Positions 8,246 to 17,276 are shown, counted from the stretch's first letter. The stretch: 32,826 bases of DNA from CAZOHN01 sp964579325 (GCA_964579325.1 CAZOHN010000017.1:1-32826); one strand, 5' to 3'. Program-made: numbers and translations. The notes: a model not told the origin generated them from the sequence alone.

Positions 8246-8985
8246 TCGCTGGGTTCCTTCTGCAATCCGCCCAGTCCGGCGGCGGCCACGATCCGGCCAA
8301 GGTCGTGCAGGCGGGCATCGGTCACCCGGACCGACGGGCCCGAGACGCCGATGGCGGCGATCATTGCCCCCGCCTCGTCATAGATCGGCCGGGCGACGCA
8401 GCGGATGCCGGGCGCGAATTCCTCGTCATCTATTGCGTAGCCCCGGCCACGGGTGCGCTCGATCTCATCCACCAGCGCGCGTCTTGTGATCAGGGTTCGG
8501 GGGGTGAAGGCAGGCTGCTCGGTCGGCATCTGCGCCTGACCGAAGCTGAGGAACGCCTTGCCAAGTGCGGTGCAGTGCAGCGGTGACAGCGCGCCGATCG
8601 GGTGGTCGACCTTCAAGGGCAGGGGGCTGTCGACCTTGTCGATGTACCAGACCCGCGGCCCCACCAGCACCGCCAGATGGGCGCATTCGCCGGTCCGGGC
8701 CACCAATGCTTCCAGCATGGGGCGCCAGGCCTCCTTGACCGCGACGATCTCTTCCAGAGTGTGCTCGGTCCGCGCCCGGCTGGCAAGCCGGTCGCTTGGC
8801 AGATAGCGGCGGCTGTCGTCCTGCCTGGCATAGCCCGAGGCCACCAGCGTCTTCAGCAGATGCGCGGCGTTCGACTTGTCGACGCCCAGCGCCTCGGCAA
8901 CATCGGTCAGGCGGACGGGTCCGGGCTGGGCGGACATGTAGCTCAGAGCATCCAGGCCACGCGAGAGGGATTGCAGCAGTCGCAT
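8242..8985 (-). CDS. IclR-family transcriptional regulator
   Basis: A 247-residue regulator with an N-terminal winged helix (RLTDVAEALGVDKSNAAHLLKTLVASGY) and a C-terminal IclR effector domain (LSPLHCTALGKAFLSF, RGYAIDDEEFAPGIRCVARPI). I place the start at 8985, where GGAG stands 8 bases upstream and the protein begins just before the helix-turn-helix. The longer frame from 9045 would start inside the large palindrome at 9016-9052, which looks like the operator, and lacks a good ribosome binding site. It is the first gene of its operon and divergent from the sugar transporter. It probably senses the imported compound or a breakdown product and controls both operons and itself. IclR proteins can repress or activate; the direction here is unknown. 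Confidence 0.88.
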   Translation of the reverse strand: MRLLQSLSRGLDALSYMSAQPGPVRLTDVAEALGVDKSNAAHLLKTLVASGYARQDDSRRYLPSDRLASRARTEHTLEEIVAVKEAWRPMLEALVARTGECAHLAVLVGPRVWYIDKVDSPLPLKVDHPIGALSPLHCTALGKAFLSFGQAQMPTEQPAFTPRTLITRRALVDEIERTRGRGYAIDDEEFAPGIRCVARPIYDEAGAMIAAIGVSGPSVRVTDARLHDLGRIVAAAGLGGLQKEPSE

Positions 8986-9015
8986 TCGGGGCACTCCGGG
9001 CGGCTTGGGTTTGAG

Positions 9016-9052
9016 TTGCGCTATGTTAAACAGATAGTTTGACATAGCGCAA
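9016..9052. promoter_or_regulatory. Near-perfect 16-5-16 palindromic operator
   Basis: The left arm TTGCGCTATGTTAAAC (9016-9031) and right arm GTTTGACATAGCGCAA (9037-9052) are reverse complements at 15 of 16 positions, around a 5-base AGATA centre. It lies 31 bases upstream of the regulator start. The dyad size suits an IclR dimer or tetramer, so it is the likely operator for autoregulation and for the operon. Confidence 0.75.
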
Positions 9053-9100
9053 CTTTTCCCGATTTGCCGCGATCTATCTGGTTATCTCCCGCATAACGGC

Positions 9101-9133
9101 GCGCTATGCAACACTTTTTGTTGACATGGCGGC
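9101..9133. promoter_or_regulatory. Second imperfect operator overlapping a -35 box
   Basis: GCGCTATG (9101-9108) repeats exactly the half-site at 9018-9025. TTGACAT (9121-9127) repeats the inner part of the opposite half-site. They face each other across a T-rich centre, with a one-base offset from perfect symmetry. TTGACA (9121-9126) is also a consensus -35 box for the divergent transporter genes. The -10 at the right spacing, GATCAA at 9144, is poor. Binding of the IclR protein here would directly control the transporter promoter. Confidence 0.5.
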
Positions 9134-9202
9134 AGTTGTTGGCGATCAACGGCAGGACGGCGGAGTAACGTGCCGCATATTTCAACTTTCTGGGAGGAAG
9201 AG

Positions 9203-10474
9203 ATGAAAGAGATCAGTCGGCGCGGGATATTGCGCGGATCGCTTGCGATCCCGATGCTGGGGATCGGGCATCTGGCCTGGGCGCAGTCGGGCGAGGTGAC
9301 GATCAGCCATTACTTCACCGGTGAGCTGGGACTGAAGGCCTTCAACGAACAGGTGGCAAAGTTCACCGCGGCCACCGGAACGGCAATGAAGGACAGCCCC
9401 GTCGGGCACGAGGATTTCAAGACCGACATCCTGGTGCGGGCAGCCGGGAACAGCCTGCCCGACGTGTTCAGCTACTGGGCCGGGGCGCGGGTGCAGTTCA
9501 TCGTCGATGCGAACGCGCTGCACCCGATCGACGAGATGTGGGCGGCGAACGGCCTTGACGCGGTGATCGCCAAGCCCGTGGCTGACAGCGCCACGCTCTA
9601 CAACGGCAAGCGCTATCTGGTGCCGTTCAACTACCACTACGCGGGCATGTTCTACAACGCGAAGGTCCTGGCCGAGGCCGGAATGACCGCCCCGCCCGCG
9701 ACCTGGGACGACTTCCTGGCCTTGTGCGAGACGCTGAAGGGCAAGGGCATCGCACCGATCGCGCTGGGGTCGAAGAACCGCTGGCCGGCGCAGTTCTGGT
9801 TCGACTACCTGCTGCTGCGCACCGCCGGGCCGGACTATCGCGCGCGGCTGATGGCGGGCGAGGCCAGCTATGCCGACCCCGAGGTCGCCGAAGCGATGGC
9901 GCTATGGAAGGAGTTGTTCGACAAGGGCTACTTTGTCGAGAACGCCAATGCCGACGACTGGACCGATGCCTCGGACAAGGTGGCGCGCGGCGATGCGGCG
10001 ATGACGCTCATGGGCACGTGGATCACCGGTTACTGGAACGGCAACGGGCTGGTTCCGGGCGAGGACTACGACTTCTTCGAATTCCCGAAGCTCAAGGACG
10101 GGGTGCCGAATGCCGCAGTCGGCCCGGTCGACGGGCTGGTGATCGCGGGCAATGCGGCCAATGCGGACGGGGCCGAGCAGTTCCTGTCCTACATGGTCTC
10201 GGACGCGGGCGTGCAGGCGGACTGGGCGAACGCGCAGGGCGCGCTCTCGGCCAATGTGAACGTGGACCCTTCCAGCTACAACGTGGTGATGCAGAAGGCG
10301 GCGGCAACGGTCGCGGCGGCCGAGGCCTTTGCCTTCAACTACGACCTCGCCACGCCGCCGCCGGTGGCCGAGGTGGGACTGTCGATGTTCACCCGCTTCA
10401 TCGACGATCCGTCGAAGGCAGATACCGTTCTGGCACAGGTTGCATCGGACGCCGAAGCGGCCTTCAAGGAATGA
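9203..10474 (+). CDS. Sugar ABC transporter binding protein (family 1)
   Basis: A 423-residue periplasmic binding protein of the MalE/UgpB (family 1) type, feeding the permeases that follow. The start at 9203 follows GGGAGGAAGAG, an excellent ribosome binding site; a GTG at 9170 is possible but less good. The N-terminus MKEISRRGILRGSL carries a twin-arginine motif before a hydrophobic stretch ending in LAWAQ, so export is probably by Tat, in the folded state. The mature domain shows the usual pattern for this family (DVFSYWAGARVQ, YNAKVLAEAGMTAPPATWDDFLALC). Its ligand is presumably the compound broken down by the divergent enzyme operon. I cannot name it. Confidence 0.87.
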   Translation: MKEISRRGILRGSLAIPMLGIGHLAWAQSGEVTISHYFTGELGLKAFNEQVAKFTAATGTAMKDSPVGHEDFKTDILVRAAGNSLPDVFSYWAGARVQFIVDANALHPIDEMWAANGLDAVIAKPVADSATLYNGKRYLVPFNYHYAGMFYNAKVLAEAGMTAPPATWDDFLALCETLKGKGIAPIALGSKNRWPAQFWFDYLLLRTAGPDYRARLMAGEASYADPEVAEAMALWKELFDKGYFVENANADDWTDASDKVARGDAAMTLMGTWITGYWNGNGLVPGEDYDFFEFPKLKDGVPNAAVGPVDGLVIAGNAANADGAEQFLSYMVSDAGVQADWANAQGALSANVNVDPSSYNVVMQKAAATVAAAEAFAFNYDLATPPPVAEVGLSMFTRFIDDPSKADTVLAQVASDAEAAFKE

Positions 10475-10483
10475 CCGAACGTC

Positions 10484-10513
10484 CCCGGGCCACCGCCAGC
10501 CGGGCGGCCCGGG
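10484..10513 (+). other. Hairpin between binding-protein and permease genes
   Basis: CCCGGGCC (10484-10491) pairs with GGCCCGGG (10506-10513) around a 14-base loop. It starts 10 bases after the binding-protein stop. There is no T-run, so it more likely protects the 3' end of the upstream message or slows polymerase than terminates fully. Confidence 0.5.
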
Positions 10514-10534
10514 TCGCCTGCGGGAAAGGGACGA

Positions 10535-11416
10535 ATGGAGCAGCACAACCGCTTCTGGCGCATCACGCTTCTGGCCTTGCCGCTGGCGGTGTTCGGGCTG
10601 TTCGTGGTCTGGCCGCTGTTCAGTTCGTTCTACTACAGCTTCACCAACTGGAACGGGTTTGATCCGAACTACAGCTACGTGGGCTTCGACAATTTCGCCA
10701 AGATCGCCACCGACCGGCTGTTCCTGCAAGCGGCGATCAACACGGCGATCTGGATGGTGGCGGCCATCGTGCTGCCAACCGCGCTGGGGCTGATGCTGGC
10801 GCTGCTGCTGGATGCACGGGTCACGGGCGCGCGGGTGTTCAAGAGCATCTTCTACCTGCCGATCTGCCTGTCGGCGGTCATCGTCGGCCAGATCTGGACC
10901 TGGATCTATCAGCCCGACTGGGGCCTGCTGAACACCATCGTCGCGCAGGTGTCGGGCGAGCGGTTCACCTATGCCTGGCTGGCCAAGCCCGATACCGCGC
11001 TCTGGTCGGTGATCGTCGCCTGGTCGTGGCAGCAGACCGGCCTGTCTATGGTGATCTACCTCGCCGGGCTGACGGCGATCCCCGGCGACCTGCTGGAAGT
11101 CTGCGAGATCGAGGGCGCATCGCCCTGGCAGCGCTTTCGCCGGGTGGTCTTGCCGCTTCTGGCGCCCTCGACCGTCGTCGTCGTGGCCTTGTCGGTCATC
11201 AACTCGCTGAAAGGGTTCGACATCCTTTACATCATGACCGGAGGCGGGCCGTTCAACAGTTCCGACACGCTGGCCATGCACATGTACAACGAAAGCTTCA
11301 AGAAATACCTGATGGGCTATGGCTCGGCGATTTCGGTGGTGCTGTTCCTGATCGCACTGGCGATCATCGGGCTCTACTTCCGCCAGCTGCGCAAGGTGGA
11401 CCGGATCTATGGCTGA
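10535..11416 (+). CDS. Sugar ABC transporter permease (MalF/UgpA type)
   Basis: A 293-residue inner-membrane permease with about six membrane helices, the first being TLLALPLAVFGLFVVWPLF. The ATPase-contacting EAA loop is clear: EVCEIEGASPWQRFRRVVLPLLAP, followed by the conserved FDILYIMTGGGP block. The start at 10535 follows a purine-rich GGGAAAGGGA. The gene overlaps the next permease by 8 bases, so the two are translationally coupled and should form a heterodimer. Confidence 0.9.
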   Translation: MEQHNRFWRITLLALPLAVFGLFVVWPLFSSFYYSFTNWNGFDPNYSYVGFDNFAKIATDRLFLQAAINTAIWMVAAIVLPTALGLMLALLLDARVTGARVFKSIFYLPICLSAVIVGQIWTWIYQPDWGLLNTIVAQVSGERFTYAWLAKPDTALWSVIVAWSWQQTGLSMVIYLAGLTAIPGDLLEVCEIEGASPWQRFRRVVLPLLAPSTVVVVALSVINSLKGFDILYIMTGGGPFNSSDTLAMHMYNESFKKYLMGYGSAISVVLFLIALAIIGLYFRQLRKVDRIYG

Positions 11417-12257
11417 CACCCTGCCCGCCGGCCGGTTCAACCCCTGGCCCGCGACGATCTTCACCATGCTTTGCGTGCTGGCGGTCCTGTTCCTGTTGCC
11501 CACCGTCGGGGTGCTGCTGTCCTCGGTGAAGACCACGCGCGAGATCTCGATGGGCGAGCTTTGGTCGATGCCCTCCAGCCTCTACCTCGGCAACTTCACG
11601 GAGGTTCTGGGCAACCCCGCCGTCCACCGCTATTTCCTGAACACGCTTCTGGTGACGCTACCCGCCACGGCCATCTCGATCATGCTGGGGGTGCTGGCGG
11701 GCTATGTCTTTGCCAAGCTGCCCTTTCGCGGCTCGAATGCCCTGTTTCTGGTGGTCGTCGCGGGGATGTTCTTCCCGCCGCAAGTCATCCTGGTGCCGCT
11801 CTTCCGGCTGTTCAACGGGCTCGGGCTGATCGACACGCTCTGGCCCGTCATCATCGTGCATTCCGCGCTGGGCCTGCCGATCTGCGTGCTGATGATGCGC
11901 AACTTCTTCGCCACGGTCCCGAACGCCCTGCGCGAAGCCGCGATCATGGAGGGGGCCAGTGAATGGCAGGTCCTGACCCGCGTCGTCCTTCCCCTGTCAC
12001 TGCCGGCGCTGGCGGTGCTGGCCACGCTGCAGTTCACCTGGATCTGGAACGACTTTCTCTGGCCGCTGATCTTCACCCAGTCCGACAGCAAGCGCACGAT
12101 CATGATCGGGATCGTCAACCTCAAGGGACAGTATTCGGTCGCCTGGGGCGTGCAGGGCGCGCTGTCGCTGGTGGCCAGCCTGCCCACGCTTCTTGTCTTT
12201 CTCTTCTTCCAGCGCTTCTTCATCAAGGGCATGACCATGGGCGCAGTCAAAGGATGA
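11409..12257 (+). CDS. Sugar ABC transporter permease (MalG/UgpE type)
   Basis: A 282-residue permease, partner of the preceding one. It has a first helix near residues 18-37, a periplasmic segment with SLYLGNFTEVL, and the EAA loop ALREAAIMEGASEWQVLTRVVLPLSLPAL. The MalG-like C-terminal motif FFQRFFIKGMTMGAVKG is intact. It ends 3 bases before the ATPase gene. Specificity follows the binding protein and is unknown. Confidence 0.9.
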   Translation: MADTLPAGRFNPWPATIFTMLCVLAVLFLLPTVGVLLSSVKTTREISMGELWSMPSSLYLGNFTEVLGNPAVHRYFLNTLLVTLPATAISIMLGVLAGYVFAKLPFRGSNALFLVVVAGMFFPPQVILVPLFRLFNGLGLIDTLWPVIIVHSALGLPICVLMMRNFFATVPNALREAAIMEGASEWQVLTRVVLPLSLPALAVLATLQFTWIWNDFLWPLIFTQSDSKRTIMIGIVNLKGQYSVAWGVQGALSLVASLPTLLVFLFFQRFFIKGMTMGAVKG

Positions 12258-12260
12258 CCC

Positions 12261-13313
<1,053 letters not shown>

Positions 13314-14048
13314 CCAGGCGTCGCCTCGGGCGCCGCGCGTCCCCGTTGGTGCGCTTCCGGGGGCCGATACCCGGATCGGAGGTCCGCTTCGGCCGCCGCG
13401 CCGCGTACCCTGTCGCGCCCGCAATCGTCCGCTACGTGCCTGTCATGGATCAACCGGCGGAGCCGGGTCCGCCGCTCGACCAGTGCCGCCGCCGCACAGG
13501 CAGGCAATCGTCACCCGCCATCCTGGCTTCGGCAGGATGAAGGTCGCGGGTCAGGGCGGAAGGACGTCGGACTGCATGTTGCCGCATCGGAGCGGGGCGG
13601 AGGAGAGTTCGAGGACCAGCGCGATCTTGCCGCAGAGCCCGGCCCCGAGGTGTCCGTGGCCGCCCAGCGACCGGCCAGGTCATGGCCGTCCGATCCCGCG
13701 CGCTGAAGGACGCCAAGGCGACGCCATTGCGGGGGTTCGTCGTCCTCTGCGCCAGCGCGTCTTCCGGGTCACGACGGCCGGCCCTTGTCGGTTTGCGATG
13801 GCATCATACTCTCATCGGGCCTCAAGCGCCGACCACGATCAGGGTTCTTGTCAGATGAACGCGCCTTGCCGCCGACCTGCCCCAGGTCGCAGGACTCGCT
13901 CCGGAGCGTCGAGGACCTGCAGCGCGAACGTGGGAAGGAGACAGCGTCGACCCAGGTCCGCGCGGTTCTGCATCTGCCCATCGCTCGCACAAGCTCGCCT
14001 AAGTCCGATGCAGGCGAGTTCGAGGCGCAAGCCTTTTCGATTTTTCTC
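13314..14048. other. Non-coding spacer upstream of the amide operon leader
   Basis: No gene is recognisable; frames here are short and of low-complexity composition. The 3' half is rich in potential RNA stems: CGACCTG/CAGGTCG with a CCC loop (13873-13889), the palindrome CGCTCCGGAGCG (13897-13908), CTCGCCT/AGGCGAG (13994-14018), and AGGC-GCAA-GCCT (14023-14034) followed by a T-rich run. The promoter of the amide operon must lie here or just beyond, but I see no clear -35/-10 pair. Confidence 0.5.
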
Positions 14049-14081
14049 TTGACTCCCCGGCTCCGCCTGCCGGAACGTCAA
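14049..14081 (+). other. Leader hairpin upstream of amiC
   Basis: TTGAC (14049-14053) pairs with GTCAA (14077-14081), and inside it CCGGC (14057-14061) pairs with GCCGG (14069-14073) around a 7-base loop. It directly precedes the hexaloop hairpin and may be part of the folded leader. TTGACT at its left end could instead be a -35 box, but no -10 follows at the right distance. Confidence 0.4.
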
Positions 14082-14083
14082 CC

Positions 14084-14134
14084 AGTCTCAATGGCGAGAC
14101 TCCGGCTTATCTCTCTCATCGACCACTCTCGGTC
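14084..14134 (+). promoter_or_regulatory. ANTAR-type RNA target (hexaloop hairpin pair)
   Basis: AGTCTC (14084-14089) and GAGACT (14096-14101) form a perfect 6-bp stem with the hexaloop AATGGC. ANTAR proteins such as AmiR are known to bind tandem hairpins with six-base loops having A at position 1 and G at position 4. This loop has both. A second hairpin, GACC/GGTC (14121-14134), has the hexaloop ACTCTC, with A1 but C at position 4, and a weak 4-bp stem. The pair sits directly before a strong terminator and the amiC-amiR genes, which is where AmiR should act. Confidence 0.6.
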
Positions 14135-14144
14135 TGGCACCATT

Positions 14145-14181
14145 GCCCCCTGCACGATGTGACGTCGTGCCTGGGGCTTTT
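14145..14181 (+). terminator. Intrinsic terminator (attenuator) before amiC
   Basis: The outer stem GCCCC (14145-14149) pairs with GGGGC (14173-14177). The inner stem GCACGATG (14152-14159) pairs with CGTCGTGC (14163-14170), with one G-U pair and a TGA loop. TTTT (14178-14181) follows. It ends only 16 bases before the amiC start, so in the default state it should stop transcription of the whole amide operon. Antitermination by AmiR at the preceding hairpins would relieve it. Confidence 0.8.
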
Positions 14182-14197
14182 AGCGTTTGGAGAAGCG

Positions 14198-15364
14198 ATG
14201 TTCCGCGACTCGCTCAAGATCGGCATCATGTTCTCCACAAGTGGCTCGTATGCCGCCGTGGGCTCGGCGATGCGTGCCGGCGCGGAACTCGCGATAGAGG
14301 AGGTGAACGGCGACGCCGCGGCGCCGGTGCGGTTGGACCCCATCTTCATCGACCCGGCCGGCGTGACGGCCGCCTATGCAGACGGCGCGGCTGAGCTGCT
14401 GCGCGACAACGGTGTCGTGCATGTCTTCGGCTGCTATACCTCCTCGAGTCGCAAGGAGGTGTTGCCGGTCTTCGAGAAGCACGACGCGCTGCTTTGGTAC
14501 CCCTCGCACTACGAGGGGTTCGAGACCAGCGACAACGTGATCTACACGGGCGCCGCGCCCAACCAGCACATCGTGCCGTTGGCGCGCCACCTTCTCTCCC
14601 ACCACGGCGATCGAGGCTGGTGCGTCGGCTCCAACTACGTCTGGGCGTGGGAAAACAACCGGATCCTGCGCGAGGCGCTGATGGAGGCGGGCGGCACCGT
14701 TGTCGGAGAGCGGTACTTCCCGGTCGGTGAAACCGACCTGGGCGAGCTCGCAGCGCAGATCGTGCGCGACCGGCCCGACTTCATCTTCACCACGCTTATC
14801 GGGGAGTCGAGCTACCAGTTCTTCCGCGTGTTGCGCGCAGCGGCCGAGGCCGCCGGGATCGACCAGGTGGCCGACATGCCGGTGGCCAGTTGCAGCCTGT
14901 CGGAAGTCGAACTGCCATACATTGGCGAGGCCTCGGCGGGGCATCTGTCATCGTCGGTCTACTTCTCGTCGATCAAGTCGCCCGAAAACGCGCGCTTCAC
15001 TGCCCGTTGGGCGGCGCGCTTTGGCCATCTGGGCCACGCCTGCGCGGATGCGGAGGCGACCTACGTTGCGGTGCATCTGCTCGTCCGGGCGGTGGAGAGG
15101 GCTGGCGCGACCGATTTCACGGCCGTCCGCGAGGCCGCGCGAGGGCTGCAATTCAAGGCGCCGCAAGGCCCCATCGCCGTAGACCCGGAGAATCTGCACT
15201 GCGCCATGCTGCCACGGATTGGCCGCTCGAGAGCCGACGGCACGTTTGACATCGTGTTCGAGGAACGGGCCGCCGTGCGGCCCGACCCCTACCTCGTCTG
15301 GAGCAACGGCGCCACTGCAGAGGAAGGCGGCTTGCGCCGCGGACACTTGAGGCTGGTGCCATGA
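14198..15364 (+). CDS. amiC: AmiC-type amide sensor, controls AmiR
   Basis: A 388-residue type I periplasmic-binding-fold protein without a signal peptide, so cytoplasmic. It matches AmiC, the amide-responsive negative regulator of the Pseudomonas amidase operon, which holds the antiterminator AmiR inactive until an inducing amide binds. Recognisable blocks are GCY (78-80) with SRKEVLPV, DALLWYPSHYEGFE (matching the YPTPYEG ligand region), APNQH, and near the C-terminus APQGPIAVDPENLH and RPDPYLVW. The ATG at 14198 has GGAG 6 bases upstream. A GTG at 14159 would place the start inside the terminator and is rejected. Its stop overlaps the amiR start (ATGA), as expected for two proteins made in fixed ratio. 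Alternative: an ordinary binding protein of this transporter, unlikely without an export signal. Confidence 0.87.
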   Translation: MFRDSLKIGIMFSTSGSYAAVGSAMRAGAELAIEEVNGDAAAPVRLDPIFIDPAGVTAAYADGAAELLRDNGVVHVFGCYTSSSRKEVLPVFEKHDALLWYPSHYEGFETSDNVIYTGAAPNQHIVPLARHLLSHHGDRGWCVGSNYVWAWENNRILREALMEAGGTVVGERYFPVGETDLGELAAQIVRDRPDFIFTTLIGESSYQFFRVLRAAAEAAGIDQVADMPVASCSLSEVELPYIGEASAGHLSSSVYFSSIKSPENARFTARWAARFGHLGHACADAEATYVAVHLLVRAVERAGATDFTAVREAARGLQFKAPQGPIAVDPENLHCAMLPRIGRSRADGTFDIVFEERAAVRPDPYLVWSNGATAEEGGLRRGHLRLVP

Positions 15365-15981
15365 AAAGCGCGATCACCACCAATTTCCGCGGCCTCAGCG
15401 CCCTCGTCGTGCACGGCGATGACGTAAATCGGGAGACGCTCGTCAGCGTTCTCGGCCGACTTGGCCTCAACTCCACCGTGCTCGCCCCGGACGCGCTGCC
15501 ACAGGACGGGCTGCCGCCCTGCGACGTCCTGCTCTTCGATGCCGACGAGGATGTCCTCGGTCCCTGCCCGGTCGGGCCCGGCGTGGATGTGCCGACCGTC
15601 GCACTGATCGGCCACGAGGCGCCCAGCAGGCTCGCCAGGGTCGTCGGGCTGCGCTGCGACAGCCACATCCTCAAGCCGATCCGCACGACCGGAGTGTTCA
15701 CCGCGCTCCTGCTGGCCGTCAACGGCCACCGCCGCCGCCTGCGCATCGAGCGCAATCTCGACGTCCTGCGGCAACGGCTGTCGGGTCGTCGCGAGGTGAT
15801 GAAGGCGGTCCTGCGGCTCATGGAGGTGTCGGGCATCGATGAGGACACCGCCTACGAGCGGCTCCGTCAGGAGGCGATGAACCGGCGTGTGCCGATCGAG
15901 GACGTCGCGCGGGACTGGCTTGGCCCGCCTCCGGCAGGCGGCCGAAGCAAGGACCGCAACCGCCTGTCCCGCAAGGCCTGA
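15361..15981 (+). CDS. amiR: AmiR-type ANTAR antiterminator
   Basis: A 206-residue RNA-binding antiterminator. Residues 12-120 form a response-regulator-like domain of the AmiR kind, which does not use phosphorylation. A coiled-coil stretch (about 122-142) follows. The ANTAR domain is at about 137-187, with the signature blocks MKAVLRLMEVSGIDEDTAYERLRQEAMNRRVPIEDVARDWL. Known AmiR is released from AmiC by an amide and then binds leader RNA so that polymerase passes a terminator. The matching leader is just upstream of amiC (14084-14181), so the pair would control its own synthesis as well as the transporter and amidase. A tail rich in Arg/Lys (GGRSKDRNRLSRKA) may add RNA affinity. Confidence 0.88.
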   Translation: MKSAITTNFRGLSALVVHGDDVNRETLVSVLGRLGLNSTVLAPDALPQDGLPPCDVLLFDADEDVLGPCPVGPGVDVPTVALIGHEAPSRLARVVGLRCDSHILKPIRTTGVFTALLLAVNGHRRRLRIERNLDVLRQRLSGRREVMKAVLRLMEVSGIDEDTAYERLRQEAMNRRVPIEDVARDWLGPPPAGGRSKDRNRLSRKA

Positions 15982-16016
15982 AAACCAGAAAATCCAACCA
16001 GCAGGAGACCCCCAAC

Positions 16017-17261
16017 ATGAGACCGAACACCACTGCCCGTGTCCTGGCCGCCTTTCTCGCCGGCACGACCGCGTTTGCAGCGGCCGGCCCGCTCGCCGCT
16101 CAGGACGGACCGATCAAGATCGGTGTCCTCGAGGACCAATCGGGTGACTTCGCCGCGGCGACCAACGTCAAGGTCAATGCGATCAAGCTTGCCGCAGAAG
16201 AGATCAACGCCGCTGGCGGCATCGGCGGGCGCCCGGTGGAACTGGTGATCTACGACACCCAGTCCGACAACCGCCGCTACCAGGAGTTCATGCGCCGCGT
16301 GCTCCAGCAGGATCAGGTGGACGTGGTGTTTGCCGGCTTCTCGTCGGCCTCGCGCGAGGCCTACCGCCCGATCGTCAACCAGTTCGACGGGCTGGCGTTC
16401 TACAACAACCAGTACGAAGGCGGCGTCTGCGACGCCAACATGATCGTGACGGGCGCGGTGCCGGAACAGCAGTTCTCCACCCTCATCCCCTGGATGATGG
16501 AGACCTACGGTCCCAACGTCTACACCATCGCCGCCGACTACAACTTCGGCCAGATCTCGGCCGAATGGGTGCGCAACATCGTGGCCGAGAGCGGCGGCAC
16601 CATGGCGGGCGAGGAGTTCATCCCGCTGGGCGTCTCGCAGTTCAGCCAGACGATCCAGAACATCCAGAACGCCAAGCCCGACTTCGTGGTGACGCTGCTC
16701 GTCGGCGCGGCGCAGGCCTCGTACTACGAACAGGCCGCGGCGGCCAACGTGGGCTTGCCGATGGCGTCCTCGGTGAACGTGGGCCAGGGCTACGAGCACA
16801 AGCGCTTCACCCCGCCGAGCCTCGCCAACATGTTCGTCACCACGAACTACATCGAGGAGATCGACACGCCCGAGAGCAAGGCCTTCATCGAGAAGTTCCG
16901 CGCCATGTTCCCGGACGAGCCCTACATCAACCAGGAGGCCGCCAACTCCTACATCGCGATGAACCTCTACAAGCAACTGGTCGAGCGGGCCGGCACGACC
17001 GACCACGATGCGATCCGCGCCGAAATCGCGAAGGGCGATGTCTGCTTCGACGGACCGTCTGGAAATGTGTGCCTCGACCCCAAGAGCCAGCACATGTCGC
17101 ACACGATCTTCCTCGCAAAGGTGGAAGACGACCACTCGATTTCCTTCCCGACGGTGTGGGATAACATCGCGCCCTACTGGCTGGGCGAGGCCGGCTGCGA
17201 CCTGACGCAGAACGACCCGTCCGAGCAGTACACGCCGTCAAACCCGCCGACGGGGAACTGA
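16017..17261 (+). CDS. Urea/short-chain amide ABC binding protein
   Basis: A 414-residue periplasmic binding protein of the branched-chain amino acid/urea/amide type. A Sec signal peptide ends near residue 28 (GPLAAQ-DG). The mature part has IKIGVLEDQSGDFA, FAGFSSASREA, the tract FYNNQYEGGVCDANMIVTGAVPEQQ and EEFIPLGVSQFSQTI, which resemble UrtA of urea importers and FmdD of amide importers. AGGAG precedes the start. The operon context (AmiC/AmiR and an amidase) favours acetamide, formamide or similar amides over urea. No urease genes are in the window. Confidence 0.87.
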   Translation: MRPNTTARVLAAFLAGTTAFAAAGPLAAQDGPIKIGVLEDQSGDFAAATNVKVNAIKLAAEEINAAGGIGGRPVELVIYDTQSDNRRYQEFMRRVLQQDQVDVVFAGFSSASREAYRPIVNQFDGLAFYNNQYEGGVCDANMIVTGAVPEQQFSTLIPWMMETYGPNVYTIAADYNFGQISAEWVRNIVAESGGTMAGEEFIPLGVSQFSQTIQNIQNAKPDFVVTLLVGAAQASYYEQAAAANVGLPMASSVNVGQGYEHKRFTPPSLANMFVTTNYIEEIDTPESKAFIEKFRAMFPDEPYINQEAANSYIAMNLYKQLVERAGTTDHDAIRAEIAKGDVCFDGPSGNVCLDPKSQHMSHTIFLAKVEDDHSISFPTVWDNIAPYWLGEAGCDLTQNDPSEQYTPSNPPTGN

Positions 17262-17276
17262 CGCGTCCATTCAGCG

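Noticed and set aside
8986..9045. Longer IclR-type start at 9045 adding 20 residues
   Set aside because: It would start inside the right arm of the operator palindrome and lacks a well-spaced ribosome binding site, whereas 8985 has GGAG 8 bases upstream.
9902..11536. A 544-codon open frame on the minus strand
   Set aside because: It is antisense to the binding-protein and permease genes, which have clear family motifs. Its own sequence is Arg/His/Asp/Gln-rich with no motif.
14135..14146. Sigma-54-like TGGCAC and TTGC elements upstream of amiC
   Set aside because: Only two bases lie between TGGCAC and TTGC; the -24/-12 promoter needs five, so the GG and GC would not face the same side. The bases belong to the leader/terminator fold.
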